Below, in pieces: positions 1 through 7,945 of a stretch of 27,034 nucleotides of DNA. A program made the position numbers and the translations under genes. The DNA is from a virus, in IMG/VR virus record IMGVR_UViG_3300045932_000313, positions 1 through 27,034 of that record; one strand, 5' to 3'. Numbering within the stretch: the stretch's first letter is position 1; each line of letters begins with the position of its first letter. The notes beneath the pieces were generated by a model that did no database searches, had not been told where the DNA came from, and saw only the letters and a list, made by a program, of their open reading frames with translations.

Positions 1-1201
1 GCAAGCCCATGATGGTCGCCGCGTCCATCGCCCAGCCCCACACCGGGTCGCAGAACTGCGGCACGAGCATGCGCCAGCGCCAGTCCTCGAGCCGCGCCCA
101 ATGGCGCAAGCGCGACATCCGCGCGGCAGAGAAGGGGAGACCCGTGTAGTCCCCCGTAAGATCCTCATATGTGACGCCGAGTCCCGCGGCAATCGAGCGC
201 AGCGACGTCTTGGCATAGTCCGAGTACTCGCGCACGTTCGGGGGTTGCACGACCTCGATCGTTCGCCCCGCCGGCACGTTCAGCACCATGCCGGGCTCGA
301 GACTGTCGACCTCCGGGTTCGTGGACGTATCGGCGGTGCCGAGCGCCGGGTTGCCGCCATCGACGTCGCTCGTGATCACCGCCAGGCAGGCGGCGATCTT
401 TTGCTTCATCAGCGTCGCGTCTTCGTACTCGTCGAGATCCTTCATGCGCACGAGCACCGGCGCAAACCAGGATGCGCCCCGCGCGCCGCCGGGACGGCTC
501 GCTTTGAAGACGTGCAGCAGGCCGGACGCCGGCACCCGCTGCGACTGGACTGCCGGGAACGCCGAATTCCCCGGGTGCTCGGGAAACAGCCAATAGGCGG
601 CGCGCCGGCCGAGCGCGTCGAATTCGACGCCATACACGATGCGGCCGCCGTTGGGCAGCGTGATCCCGTGCTTCAGCGTGTCGAGGTAGTCGGGCTCGAG
701 CACCTGCAGCTGCAGCGGAATCGGGAGATTGTCCTCGGGCCGACGGATGCGCCGGCGCACCAGGACCTCGCCGGCCTCGACGATGGTGCGCATGACCAGC
801 TTCTGCAACCCCGCGAAGTCGTGCCGGCCGTCGGCATCACAGGCTGTCGTGTTTGCCCACGCGTTCCAGGTCGCGACGGCGCGCGTATTGGCGGTTCTCG
901 GCTTCGGCACCAGACCCCAGCCGACCGTATGATCGACGATGGTGCTCAGCGCGGATTCGGCGTAGGGATTGTTCCGCACCAGGTCGCGCGCGACGTCGCG
1001 CAGCCGTCCGACATAGGGCGCCGTCGACGCGTCGGCGTCCCCCGCGCTGCGCCGCCACCCCTGCGTACGGCGGCCGGCGCTCGCCGCGTCATACTGCCGC
1101 AGCACGAGCTCCGTCGCCAGGCGCGCCCGCACCCGCCGCAACCGCCACTCGGGCGCGAGCACGCCGACCGCGCGATCGAGCCAGGTCATCGCGGGCGTCA
1201 T
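1..1201 (-). CDS. Lambda-type portal protein (GpB family), C-terminus beyond window
   Basis: Portal subunit: forms the dodecameric ring at the head vertex through which TerL pumps DNA. About 400 residues are visible, starting at ATG 1201 with MTPAMTWLDRAV. The pattern R-NNP-A, then VGWGLVPKP near residues 76-103, and the later GLLHVFKASRPGGARG-SWFAPVL stretch are hallmarks of the lambda GpB / Phage_portal_2 family. The last visible residues (FSAARMSRLRHW and WRWRMLVPQFCDPVW) also fit the family core. The start overlaps the stop of the gpW-like gene (ATGA), as in lambda-like packaging operons where W precedes B. The gene is cut by the left edge, not truncated biologically as far as can be seen. 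Confidence 0.93.
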   Translation of the reverse strand, partial: MTPAMTWLDRAVGVLAPEWRLRRVRARLATELVLRQYDAASAGRRTQGWRRSAGDADASTAPYVGRLRDVARDLVRNNPYAESALSTIVDHTVGWGLVPKPRTANTRAVATWNAWANTTACDADGRHDFAGLQKLVMRTIVEAGEVLVRRRIRRPEDNLPIPLQLQVLEPDYLDTLKHGITLPNGGRIVYGVEFDALGRRAAYWLFPEHPGNSAFPAVQSQRVPASGLLHVFKASRPGGARGASWFAPVLVRMKDLDEYEDATLMKQKIAACLAVITSDVDGGNPALGTADTSTNPEVDSLEPGMVLNVPAGRTIEVVQPPNVREYSDYAKTSLRSIAAGLGVTYEDLTGDYTGLPFSAARMSRLRHWARLEDWRWRMLVPQFCDPVWGWAMDAATIMGL

Positions 1202-1410
1202 GAACAGAACCCCTTACTGGTAGCCGCCAGACGCGTCGTCGTGCGGCCGGAGGACCGCGTCACGTCCTGCTGCATGACGGCGAGCAGCTTGAGCATCTCG
1301 TCGATCGAATGAAATGTGACCGACTGATCGGCGAAGACGATCGTGCGCGCGCCCTGGCCCGCGGCGATCGCCGCCTTCAACGTGTCCACGTCGCTCTGCG
1401 TCCACGGCAT
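1198..1410 (-). CDS. gpW-like head-completion / head-tail joining protein
   Basis: A 70-residue protein starting MPWTQSDVDTLKAAIAAGQG. Small, with two helices flanking a short beta segment (RTIVFADQSVTFHS) followed by the helix IDEMLKLLAVMQQDV, which is the usual shape and motif order of gpW-type proteins that seal the portal after packaging. The start at 1410 was chosen over an upstream in-frame start because AAAGGGGGG lies just before it. Its stop overlaps the portal start by ATGA, matching the W-B order of lambda. The C-terminal tail (RSSGRTTTRLAATSKGF) is basic and probably disordered. Confidence 0.75.
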   Translation of the reverse strand: MPWTQSDVDTLKAAIAAGQGARTIVFADQSVTFHSIDEMLKLLAVMQQDVTRSSGRTTTRLAATSKGFCS

Positions 1411-1423
1411 TCGCGCCCCCCCT

Positions 1424-1624
1424 TTACGACAAATCGCGCGTGAGAACCGACAGCCCCGGCACGCCTGCGTCAGTCGCGGCGCGACAGAGACGCTCAACCG
1501 CTGTGGCGAGCTCGGCCGCCGTCAACAGGGTGTCCACGGGCACCCCGATCGCGGCGCCGAGCGCCACCCGAATGCGCGCGAGCGCCTCGACATCAGCCGC
1601 GGCTTTCTGATCTCTTTTGGCCAT
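1424..1624 (-). CDS. Small helical hypothetical protein
   Basis: A 66-residue protein (MAKRDQKAAADVEALARIRV...) that looks almost entirely helical, with a basic N-terminus. I do not recognise a family. The start at 1624 is supported by AAGGGAGGAAG about 6 bases upstream; an upstream in-frame extension would read through a perfect palindrome at 1640-1653. It sits between the 129-residue beta protein and the gpW-like gene, 13 bases from the latter, so it is probably co-expressed with structural genes and may be a small virion or assembly factor (inference). Confidence 0.6.
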   Translation of the reverse strand: MAKRDQKAAADVEALARIRVALGAAIGVPVDTLLTAAELATAVERLCRAATDAGVPGLSVLTRDLS

Positions 1625-1639
1625 GACTTCCTCCCTTGT

Positions 1640-1653
1640 TGCAGACGTCTGCA
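1640..1653. repeat. Perfect palindrome TGCAGACGTCTGCA, copy 1 (intergenic)
   Basis: A 14-bp perfect palindrome in the short gap upstream of the 66-residue gene. The same 14-mer occurs at 10915-10928 and 21099-21112, where it is extended to 16 bp (GTGCAGACGTCTGCAC). Here it is followed by a CA-dinucleotide run on the plus strand. Confidence 0.8.
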
Positions 1654-1663
1654 CACACACACC

Positions 1664-2053
1664 TCAGGCCGCGATGTCGGCGAAGTTGGCGACGTAGAAG
1701 TGCACCTCGCGCGTTACGCGGCCGCCACCCGTCAATCGGAGGTCGAGCGTGAGCACGCGCCGCTCGGCGCTCGCCGAGCCCAGGATCGCGGTGTCGCTCT
1801 CGGCGAACTGCAGCACGAACAGCCCGGTCGTCACCGACCCGCCGTTCTGCCCCAGGACCTCCTGCGCATCGCGCCCGTTGACGATCGTGTCCGACGCGAC
1901 ATCGCGCAGCGTCGCCAGGATGCTCGTCAGCTGGCCCGGCTCGACCAGGGCGCCGCTCGGCAGCGTGAGTGCGGCCCGATACTGATAGGTCGATCGCTCC
2001 GGGATCGCCTCCTTCACCAAAAACACTTTGCGGAAGTCTTCCTGGTTGTGCAT
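1664..2053 (-). CDS. Beta-rich phage structural-type protein, 129 aa
   Basis: A 129-residue protein (MHNQEDFRKVFLVKEAIPER...) with alternating hydrophobic strands. It contains LTSILATLRD, SDTIVNGRDAQEVLG, a mid-region TTGLFVLQFAESD and a C-terminal TREVHFYVANFADI. This pattern (L-T-L-D, then I-N-RDAQ-VL, then a basic strand ending in V-F-V-NL) resembles small beta-sandwich proteins common in tailed-phage structural regions, but I cannot name a family with certainty. Its ATG at 2053 overlaps the stop of the large repeat protein (TAATG), so translation of the two is likely coupled. A role in the virion or in fibre attachment is inferred from position. Confidence 0.65.
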   Translation of the reverse strand: MHNQEDFRKVFLVKEAIPERSTYQYRAALTLPSGALVEPGQLTSILATLRDVASDTIVNGRDAQEVLGQNGGSVTTGLFVLQFAESDTAILGSASAERRVLTLDLRLTGGGRVTREVHFYVANFADIAA

Positions 2054-4707
2054 TACGGCACCCAGCTTTCGTCGTCGAACGCCACCGGTGGTACGAGCCC
2101 TTCGTCATCGACGCGCACTGGCGCGACCAGGCGATCGTCGGCCACACGAATGATTGACACGGCCTCGGTGAACACCGATTCGGCGAGCCGGTGCCGCAGC
2201 GTCATCACGCTGCGCCCGCGCTGCGCCCGCGCAGTGCGCTCGAGGGCGCCGACACCGACGACGGCCTGCGTCCACGGTGTCAACGGCTCTTGTTCACGGT
2301 CGCTCGGCGCGCTCCAGAGCAGGGTCGTCGCGGCACGCAGGGCCGCGCGCCGCGGTGTCGCGAGCGCGCGCTGGACGGGCGCCGGCACAGGCGGCGCCTC
2401 GAGCAGATCGCCGGCGGGCGCACTGCGCAGGGCGATCGTCCGCGACGCGCGGAGCTGCAGCGTCGACCGCGCGAGCTCCAGTGCGCGGGTGCCGCTGACC
2501 GGCGGCGCCCACGTCGACTCGTCGCCGGCGGAGGCCTCGTCGGCGCGCGCCGCGCGCGGCGCCTGCGTGGCTGCGACCTTGCCCCATGCCGTGCGCCGAT
2601 GGCGCTCGATCGCGCGCGTGCCGGCAATTGGCTGAGTCCAGGTGCTCTCCTGCGCCGACAACGGCCCATCGAGGTCCTGCGCCGTCGCGCGCAGATACGT
2701 CGTCGTCGCGCGCGCCGCGCGCGTGGCCCGTGCCGCCGCGGCTGCACCGAGCATCCGCGTCCCGCTGACCGGCTGCGGCCAGGTGCTCTCTTCCGGCGGA
2801 GGTTGCAATGGCTCGAAGGCCTGGTGACCGCGCGCCGCGCGCGTCGCCGCGACTCGCCAGGCCAAGCGCGTGCTCGCTGACAGGGCGCGCGTGCCTGGCA
2901 CCTGCTGCGTCCAGGTGCTCTCCTGCGTCGGTAGCGGCGCGTCAGCGTCCTGCGCCGTCGTCCAGATCTGTGACCGTGCCGCGGAGAGCGCCCGCGCGCG
3001 CGCGGCCGCGGCGAGGCGGATCGCGCGAGTCCCGGACGTCGGCTGTGCCCACGTGGGTTCTTCCGGTGCGGCCGCTTGATCGCCGGCGCCGAACTGGCGC
3101 AGCGCGATCGATCGGCCCGCGAGCTGCGCGCGCTGCTGGATCGCTCTGCGCACGCCGCTCGTGCCAGGGATGGGCTGCGCGTACGTATCCGGCTGCTGCT
3201 CGAGCGGCGCGTTGTCGGCGCCAACGGATGCGCCGTACCAGAGGAGCCAGACGAGATTCTGGTACTGAGCTGGATGGAACACCGGACCTTGCCACCCGGA
3301 TTCCGTGAGCGCCTCGCCACCGCGGTCGCTGGCACGGAGATGCGTCGTCGCGCGATGCGCTCTCGACGCGAATGCCCGCGCTGATGCACCGAGCGCCCAC
3401 GTACCTGGCGTCCGCTGTGTTCCGGTGCTCTCCTGGACTGAGAGCGGCCCGTCCTCCTCTGGGAGTGACCAGAGCACCAGCCGCGAGGCGGAGATGGCGC
3501 GGCCGCGACTCAGCGCGCCCAGCCGCAGGGCGGCGGTGCCGAGCAGCGGCGCCGTCCACGTGCCAGACTCGGGCGGCGCGAGCTCCCCGATGTTCGATCG
3601 CAGACCACCGGTCAGCGTGACCAGGCGGCGCGACGCAGCGGCCGCACGCGCCAGCGCGGTCACTCCGGGCACCGGTTGAGTCCACGTGCTCTCTTGATTC
3701 GCCGGCGCGAGGTCGTATCCCGCCGCGAGGTTCGGACCGGCCGGCCAGGACTTCAAGCCTTGCCAGGCCCGTACGCCAATGGGGATCTCGACCACCCAGG
3801 TGTCCGGCTCTGGCACCGACGGCGGCACCTCGCCAGCGGTCATGCGCAGGCCCTGCGTCAGCGCGGCGCGGCCTGCCGGCCAGCTTCGCCCCAGCGATCG
3901 CGTGCCGGGGATCGGCTGCGTGTAGGTGTCCGGTTGGTTGGTCGGCGCGACGTCGTGTCCCGCCGCGAGGTTCGGGCCGGCCGGCCAGGACTTCAGCCCC
4001 GACCAGGCCCGGGCACCCACGACCTCCTGCGTCCACGTTTCGGGCTGCGTGGGCAACGGGCCATCGACGAAGCCCGCGACGTGCAGCAGCAGGCCCGCGG
4101 CGATCGCCGCGCGCGCGAACTCGGCGCTGCGTGATCGGATCGCGTTGTAGCCGCGGACCGGCATCGGCTGCAAGAGCGTCTGCGGCAATACGACGGTGAG
4201 ACTCGGCGTGACCGCGTAGGTGTCGAGCTGCGTGCCACCATCCCGCGTCAGGCGGAACTCGAGCACGTCGCCATCTGCGACGTCGGCGCCGACAATCTGC
4301 AGCGAGCATTCGGTTTCGCCGTTGCCGTTCGAGACAATGTCGAAGACCGTGCCTCCGGAAACGCCGTCCTCTGTGCACCCCGCGGACGACGACTCGAACG
4401 TCCCGGTGCCACTCAGGCGCTTGGTCGTGTTGTCGCCGTTTGCAAAGGCGACGGTCGCGACCGCGCGAACGATGCTCGACGACGTCGTGATGTTCTGATA
4501 GGCACCGCCGTTGCGGCGCACCTGGAACTCGGCGTCGACGTTGCTCTGGGCCGTGCCATCGCACTGCAGGCAGAACCGCAGCAAGAACGTCGTGTCAATC
4601 GGAATGACGCCACCGGATGGATTGGCGTCTTCCGCAGCATGCCACCCGTGGGTAGACTCAGTCCCCTCGTCGATGCCGAAGCGGTAATGACTTTGGGTGA
4701 CCGCCAC
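2053..4707 (-). CDS. Large protein with ~14-15 W/PGTRA repeats, probable fibre or surface protein
   Basis: 884 residues from GTG 4707. Residues about 1-185 look like a globular beta-domain: they carry four Cys (FCLQC, SAGCTED, TECSL) and strand-like segments. From about residue 200 to 850 the protein is made of degenerate units of 35-47 residues. A typical unit is E-S/D-T-W-T-Q-P-V/I-P-G-T-R-A-L/I, then an Ala/Arg-rich helix, then a strand such as LR or LVLW and an acidic linker like DGPLSAQ. Two units (residues about 232-256 and 312-336) share SGLKSWPAGPNLAAG or WQGLKSWPAGPNLAAG nearly unchanged. The C-terminus (RVADDRLVAPVRVDDEGLVPPV) has a different, shorter periodicity of V-x-DD/DE. No known repeat family is recognised. 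It is flanked by the beta-sandwich protein (upstream) and the 129-residue protein (coupled, TAATG). A virion-surface role is inferred from the neighbours; strength of the coding call is high because only this frame is open throughout. Confidence 0.85.
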   Translation of the reverse strand: MAVTQSHYRFGIDEGTESTHGWHAAEDANPSGGVIPIDTTFLLRFCLQCDGTAQSNVDAEFQVRRNGGAYQNITTSSSIVRAVATVAFANGDNTTKRLSGTGTFESSSAGCTEDGVSGGTVFDIVSNGNGETECSLQIVGADVADGDVLEFRLTRDGGTQLDTYAVTPSLTVVLPQTLLQPMPVRGYNAIRSRSAEFARAAIAAGLLLHVAGFVDGPLPTQPETWTQEVVGARAWSGLKSWPAGPNLAAGHDVAPTNQPDTYTQPIPGTRSLGRSWPAGRAALTQGLRMTAGEVPPSVPEPDTWVVEIPIGVRAWQGLKSWPAGPNLAAGYDLAPANQESTWTQPVPGVTALARAAAASRRLVTLTGGLRSNIGELAPPESGTWTAPLLGTAALRLGALSRGRAISASRLVLWSLPEEDGPLSVQESTGTQRTPGTWALGASARAFASRAHRATTHLRASDRGGEALTESGWQGPVFHPAQYQNLVWLLWYGASVGADNAPLEQQPDTYAQPIPGTSGVRRAIQQRAQLAGRSIALRQFGAGDQAAAPEEPTWAQPTSGTRAIRLAAAARARALSAARSQIWTTAQDADAPLPTQESTWTQQVPGTRALSASTRLAWRVAATRAARGHQAFEPLQPPPEESTWPQPVSGTRMLGAAAAARATRAARATTTYLRATAQDLDGPLSAQESTWTQPIAGTRAIERHRRTAWGKVAATQAPRAARADEASAGDESTWAPPVSGTRALELARSTLQLRASRTIALRSAPAGDLLEAPPVPAPVQRALATPRRAALRAATTLLWSAPSDREQEPLTPWTQAVVGVGALERTARAQRGRSVMTLRHRLAESVFTEAVSIIRVADDRLVAPVRVDDEGLVPPVAFDDESWVP
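3697..4012. repeat. Near-identical direct DNA repeats inside the repeat-protein gene
   Basis: Two stretches of about 75 bases, near 3697-3772 and 3937-4012, are almost the same (both contain CCCGCCGCGAGGTTCGG and GGCCGGCCAGGACTTCA) and are offset by about 240 bases, i.e. 80 codons or two protein repeats. The other protein repeats have diverged much more at the DNA level. Confidence 0.75.
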
Positions 4708-4713
4708 GCGTCG

Positions 4714-5409
4714 TTACCCTCGCAGCCGCGCCATCCGCCGCGGGAAGCGCGGCGTGCTCGAGGCGGTCACGAATGGCGCCGGCCCTCCACCGCCGCTGCT
4801 GGCACGCAGAGATGTCGCGATGATGGCCCACGGCACGCTCACGATCGTCCAGATCAGTTCCACCGACGCGGCCCCGTCTTCGTAGCTGGCGCCTCCGGTG
4901 TAGGTGCTGCCATCCGTCACATCGTCGCCCTCCTGCGTCTGATCGCCGTCTGGTGTGACAGACGGTGCCTGCGCCGACATGGAATCCACGACGAGGTCGC
5001 CGGGCGCGGATGCGATCGTGATCGTCGGCGTCGTGCTGCTACCGATTGCCGTGTCGGTGTTCTCTACCGGGACATCCTGATCGACGCCGTTGTAGGAGCT
5101 AATCACGTAGCCGACCGCCGTCGGCGAGGAGAACTCGATCTCGATGGCGCTCCCCGACGTCGGCGGGTCAAGGATGATGAACATCTTCACCGTGCGGCCG
5201 CTGCCGTCGTCGATGGAATCGATCTCGTCCATCGGCACGCCATCCCAGCGTATTGCCACGAACGCAGGCGCAGCAGCGCCAGACATGAACAGCGTGGCTC
5301 GGCCAAGCCTGTCCACGCCCGCGGTCGTCTTGGGCTCTGCAAGTTCGTGCAGGTCGTCGGCAGCGAGATGGCCGTAGAGGATGTCTTCGCCGTCAGGTAG
5401 AGCAGCCAT
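4714..5409 (-). CDS. Beta-sandwich domain protein, probable virion surface protein
   Basis: 231 residues starting MAALPDGEDILYGHLAADDL. The central part has the string FIILDPPTSGSAIEIEFSS, then ISSYNGVDQDVPVENTDTA, then TPTITIASAPGDLVVDSMSA. The GVDQ-x-P motif followed by T-P-T-I-T-x-x-SAPGDLVVD is a pattern I know from jelly-roll-like domains in secreted and phage proteins of environmental bacteria; the family has no assigned function that I can state. The C-terminus is basic (RFPRRMARLRG) after a poly-Gly linker. It starts 2 bases after the beta-helix gene and ends 6 bases before the repeat protein, so the three are likely translated as one set. Confidence 0.75.
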   Translation of the reverse strand: MAALPDGEDILYGHLAADDLHELAEPKTTAGVDRLGRATLFMSGAAAPAFVAIRWDGVPMDEIDSIDDGSGRTVKMFIILDPPTSGSAIEIEFSSPTAVGYVISSYNGVDQDVPVENTDTAIGSSTTPTITIASAPGDLVVDSMSAQAPSVTPDGDQTQEGDDVTDGSTYTGGASYEDGAASVELIWTIVSVPWAIIATSLRASSGGGGPAPFVTASSTPRFPRRMARLRG

Positions 5410-5411
5410 GT

Positions 5412-7262
5412 CTACAGCCCCGCCTCAAGGCCGATGGTTGGGTTCCCACTCGCGCCCCCGCTCACGAGCGCGTAGCAGCCTGCGTGGCACGCATCGAGAA
5501 CCGATGAGTCTCCGTCCAGATCGCCAATGTCCACACCGCGATTCAGCGCGTCCGAGCTGGCGGCAAGCGTGAAGTCCAGCCCTCCCACGTTCGTAAATGT
5601 GGCCGGAGAATCGTCTGTCTCGATTGAGGCCGCTCCGGCCCCGGTCTCGATGTCCTGGTCGGTGTATTCAGCCTTGAAGCTCGCGAAGTCACCGGAGCCG
5701 CTACCGTCTGAGTAGAACTGCCCGCCTGGACGGTAATAGACGTTGTGCTGGAGACTGACCTGGGTCGCCGGGGGCATGGTGCCTGTGTCGACATCGATGA
5801 CACGCGCCGTGCACCCGTAGAAGATCATGTTCCAGATGCGAACGCCCGACTGCCCGATGGTGGCGGGCATGTAGAGACCAGTCGTGCCGAGCCCGGTGAA
5901 GCTGGTCGGGTTGAAGTGGATCGTGCAGTTGAAGATCCACACGTTGTCGAGGTCGCCGCCCGTGATCAGGATGCCGATGTGGTCGATGTTGATGCCGAGG
6001 TTCTGATAGAACACGTCCCCGCCAGGCTCCCCCGACAGCGAGAACGCAAACATGTGATGGCAATCCTCGACGAGATTCCGCCGAATGACATTGAGCGTGA
6101 TGTCGACAGGCGAGCCCGTCGGATTGTTCTTCTGGACCACCCCGGCCCCGTTGTCGTAGAGGTAGTTGTTCTCGACGAGGCACTCGCGCGAGTCGTAGAT
6201 CTTGAGGCCCGCAGCGTTCGCCGTGTCGTTGCCGTTGCGGAAGCCGTGGACCTTGTTGTTGCGGGCCGTGCAGGCGATGCTCGCCTCGAATCGAATGCCG
6301 TCGTAGTTGTCGGTGTAGTCGACTTGGGGACCGCCGTCGATGTCGCAGCCTTCGATCCAGCCCCCGGTGACGCCCAGGAAAAGCGCCGTGCCCACATCCG
6401 GGCGGGAGTTGGTCTTCGTGTTGTCGGTTTGGCTGATGTCGTCGAGGCACGCGCCTGACCCACTCGTCCCGCCTGCGGTGATCTCTCCGACGCCAGGGAC
6501 CGCGGTCGATGGGAATGAGAAGTGCGTGCTGTCGATGATCGTGATGTTGGTGACGACGATCGGATTCGACAAATCGCTGCTGACCGGCGGAGTCGTGTTG
6601 AGACTCTCAATCCAGAAATTCAGCCCTTGTCCGATGGTGGAGATGTTGTGCGGGGTCGACGTCTCGATGGTGACGACGCCTCCGCTGAGCGCGGCCCCGA
6701 TGATTGTCTTGGGTGTGCCGACCCGATTGTCCCCGGTCATCAACCATCGGCCCGTCTCACGGTCCGCATACCACTTGACGTAATCCCTGGCCACGGCCCC
6801 GATGGTCGGGCAGTTCGCGATGTGCGATCCCAGCCGAACAAAGCCGTCCGCACGGATAGTGAGGTAGTTCACCCCGCCACCGGGACCACCGGTCGGAGTC
6901 CCTTCGTTGGCGGGGCTGTAGAGGACCTGCAGCCTGTCGTTGACGATGGCCGAACTGGGATACAGGATCGCCGAGCCTGACGTAGGCCCGCCCATCACCG
7001 ACACGATGTCGCCAGCTGTCGCCGCTTCGTCCGGATCGGCACTGTCTCGGTCCTGATGGCCCCAGAGAGCCCGGCCCGGAGTGGCCCACGCTATGAGCCC
7101 CGCGCCTGCCCGTATCTCTGCGATGGTGTAGTCGTCATCACCTGTCAGCGCGTTCACCCAGAGCGTCGCGTCCGGCGCGCCGGGCCCACCGTCAGGAGAC
7201 GCGAATGGGATGGTGGCCAGGCCGCCCGGCATCGGCCGCCCTCGAGAACCCATTCGTCGCAT
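5412..7262 (-). CDS. Right-handed parallel beta-helix protein (tail-spike / adhesin type)
   Basis: 616 residues. From about residue 310 onward there is a ladder of short strands with Asn turns: GGWIEGCDIDGG, IACTARNNKVHGFRNG, SRECLVENNYLYDNGAG, LNVIRRNLVEDCHHM, NLGINIDHIGILITGG, NVWIFNCTIHFNP and RIWNMIFYGCTARVIDV. This is the signature of right-handed parallel beta-helices such as pectate-lyase-like domains and phage tail spikes. The N-terminal 300 residues are Gly/Thr-rich, with WVNALTGDDDYT resembling the start of other beta-helix surface proteins (WV-x-x-x-G-D-D). No catalytic residues can be assigned. Three in-frame ATG starts (7262, 7253, 7232) are possible and none has a strong ribosome site. 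A glycan-binding or depolymerase role is inferred, not shown. Confidence 0.85.
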   Translation of the reverse strand: MRRMGSRGRPMPGGLATIPFASPDGGPGAPDATLWVNALTGDDDYTIAEIRAGAGLIAWATPGRALWGHQDRDSADPDEAATAGDIVSVMGGPTSGSAILYPSSAIVNDRLQVLYSPANEGTPTGGPGGGVNYLTIRADGFVRLGSHIANCPTIGAVARDYVKWYADRETGRWLMTGDNRVGTPKTIIGAALSGGVVTIETSTPHNISTIGQGLNFWIESLNTTPPVSSDLSNPIVVTNITIIDSTHFSFPSTAVPGVGEITAGGTSGSGACLDDISQTDNTKTNSRPDVGTALFLGVTGGWIEGCDIDGGPQVDYTDNYDGIRFEASIACTARNNKVHGFRNGNDTANAAGLKIYDSRECLVENNYLYDNGAGVVQKNNPTGSPVDITLNVIRRNLVEDCHHMFAFSLSGEPGGDVFYQNLGINIDHIGILITGGDLDNVWIFNCTIHFNPTSFTGLGTTGLYMPATIGQSGVRIWNMIFYGCTARVIDVDTGTMPPATQVSLQHNVYYRPGGQFYSDGSGSGDFASFKAEYTDQDIETGAGAASIETDDSPATFTNVGGLDFTLAASSDALNRGVDIGDLDGDSSVLDACHAGCYALVSGGASGNPTIGLEAGL

Positions 7263-7288
7263 AAAGGGCGGGCCCCAATAAAGCGGAC

Positions 7289-7329
7289 GCCCTACCCCTG
7301 ACTGGCGAGGAGTGGCTCAGGGGCAGGGC
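7289..7329 (-). terminator. Strong hairpin between virion genes
   Basis: On the minus strand GCCCTGCCCCTGA and TCAGGGGTAGGGC form a 13-bp stem with one G-U pair and a 15-base loop. It fills the 78-base gap between the 200-residue gene and the beta-helix gene. There is no clear U-tract after it, so it may attenuate or protect the transcript rather than end it. Confidence 0.5.
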
Positions 7330-7340
7330 TCCGAGATCGA

Positions 7341-7943
7341 CTAGTTCTCCATGAACTCGGCGGTCGCCTCGACTGTCACGCTCGCCGCATTGGCCAGTGA
7401 TCCGATCTCCATGTTGCCGTTGGCGCCCCCGTTGGGCAGCATCGCGGGCGCGTGGTCCTGCTCGAGCGCGACCCAGCCACCCATGCCACCCGTCTGCGCG
7501 ACGCCGACCGACAGATGCGTGACGGGCGAGGTACCGGCCGTGATCGCCGAAGTGTCATCGAACGCCGTCGTGTCGGCCGCCCGCGCGTTGGGGTTGCGCT
7601 TCGCCGGCGTCTGTGACGTGCCGCCCGATCCCGCGGCGCCGCCGCGAATCAGCTTCAGCACCGCACCGCCCGCCGTACCGAAGCGAGCCGCCCCATACAG
7701 GCCCATGAAGCGCGCCATCATCTGGTTGGCGACCGTGGCGAAGCGGAAGTGCGTGCTGAGCGTGTTCGCAGTTCCGTTGGTCGTGACGACCTTCTTGACG
7801 TCGTAATAGAACGGCATCCCGAGCAGCGCGCCGCTCGCGACTGCACCGACGGCGCTGAGCACCTCCTGGCCATAGCCGAGGACCAGAGCCACGGCGCTGG
7901 CCATCAGCGCCACCACTGCCAGCGTACAAACGCGCTGTCTCAT
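7341..7943 (-). CDS. Structural-type phage protein with N-terminal hydrophobic segment
   Basis: 200 residues from ATG 7943, preceded by AAGGAGTCTGACG. The first 30 residues (MRQRVCTLAVVALMASAVAL...) look like a signal peptide or membrane anchor. The rest reads as a soluble Gly/Ala-rich protein: FYYDVKKVVTTNGTANTLST, then GGMGGWVALEQDHAPAMLPNG and a C-terminal strand SVTVEATAEFMEN. That C-terminal pattern resembles small proteins found in other phage structural regions, but I cannot name the family. A signal-like N-terminus is odd for a virion protein; the protein may instead be membrane-anchored or exported. It overlaps nothing but lies 2 bases after the CxxC protein upstream. Confidence 0.7.
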   Translation of the reverse strand: MRQRVCTLAVVALMASAVALVLGYGQEVLSAVGAVASGALLGMPFYYDVKKVVTTNGTANTLSTHFRFATVANQMMARFMGLYGAARFGTAGGAVLKLIRGGAAGSGGTSQTPAKRNPNARAADTTAFDDTSAITAGTSPVTHLSVGVAQTGGMGGWVALEQDHAPAMLPNGGANGNMEIGSLANAASVTVEATAEFMEN

Positions 7944-7945
7944 CG

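Noticed and set aside
101-1312. 403-codon plus-strand frame at the left edge
   Set aside because: Antisense to the portal gene, which shows family motifs over its entire visible length.
2280-4564. Long Arg-rich frames on both strands across the repeat gene
   Set aside because: They are composition shadows; only the 884-residue frame gives structured repeats and couples by TAATG and a GTG start to its neighbours.
2053-4707. Variable repeat protein as target of a diversity-generating retroelement
   Set aside because: No reverse transcriptase or template repeat is visible in the window and the variation is not limited to adenine-derived codons as far as can be seen.
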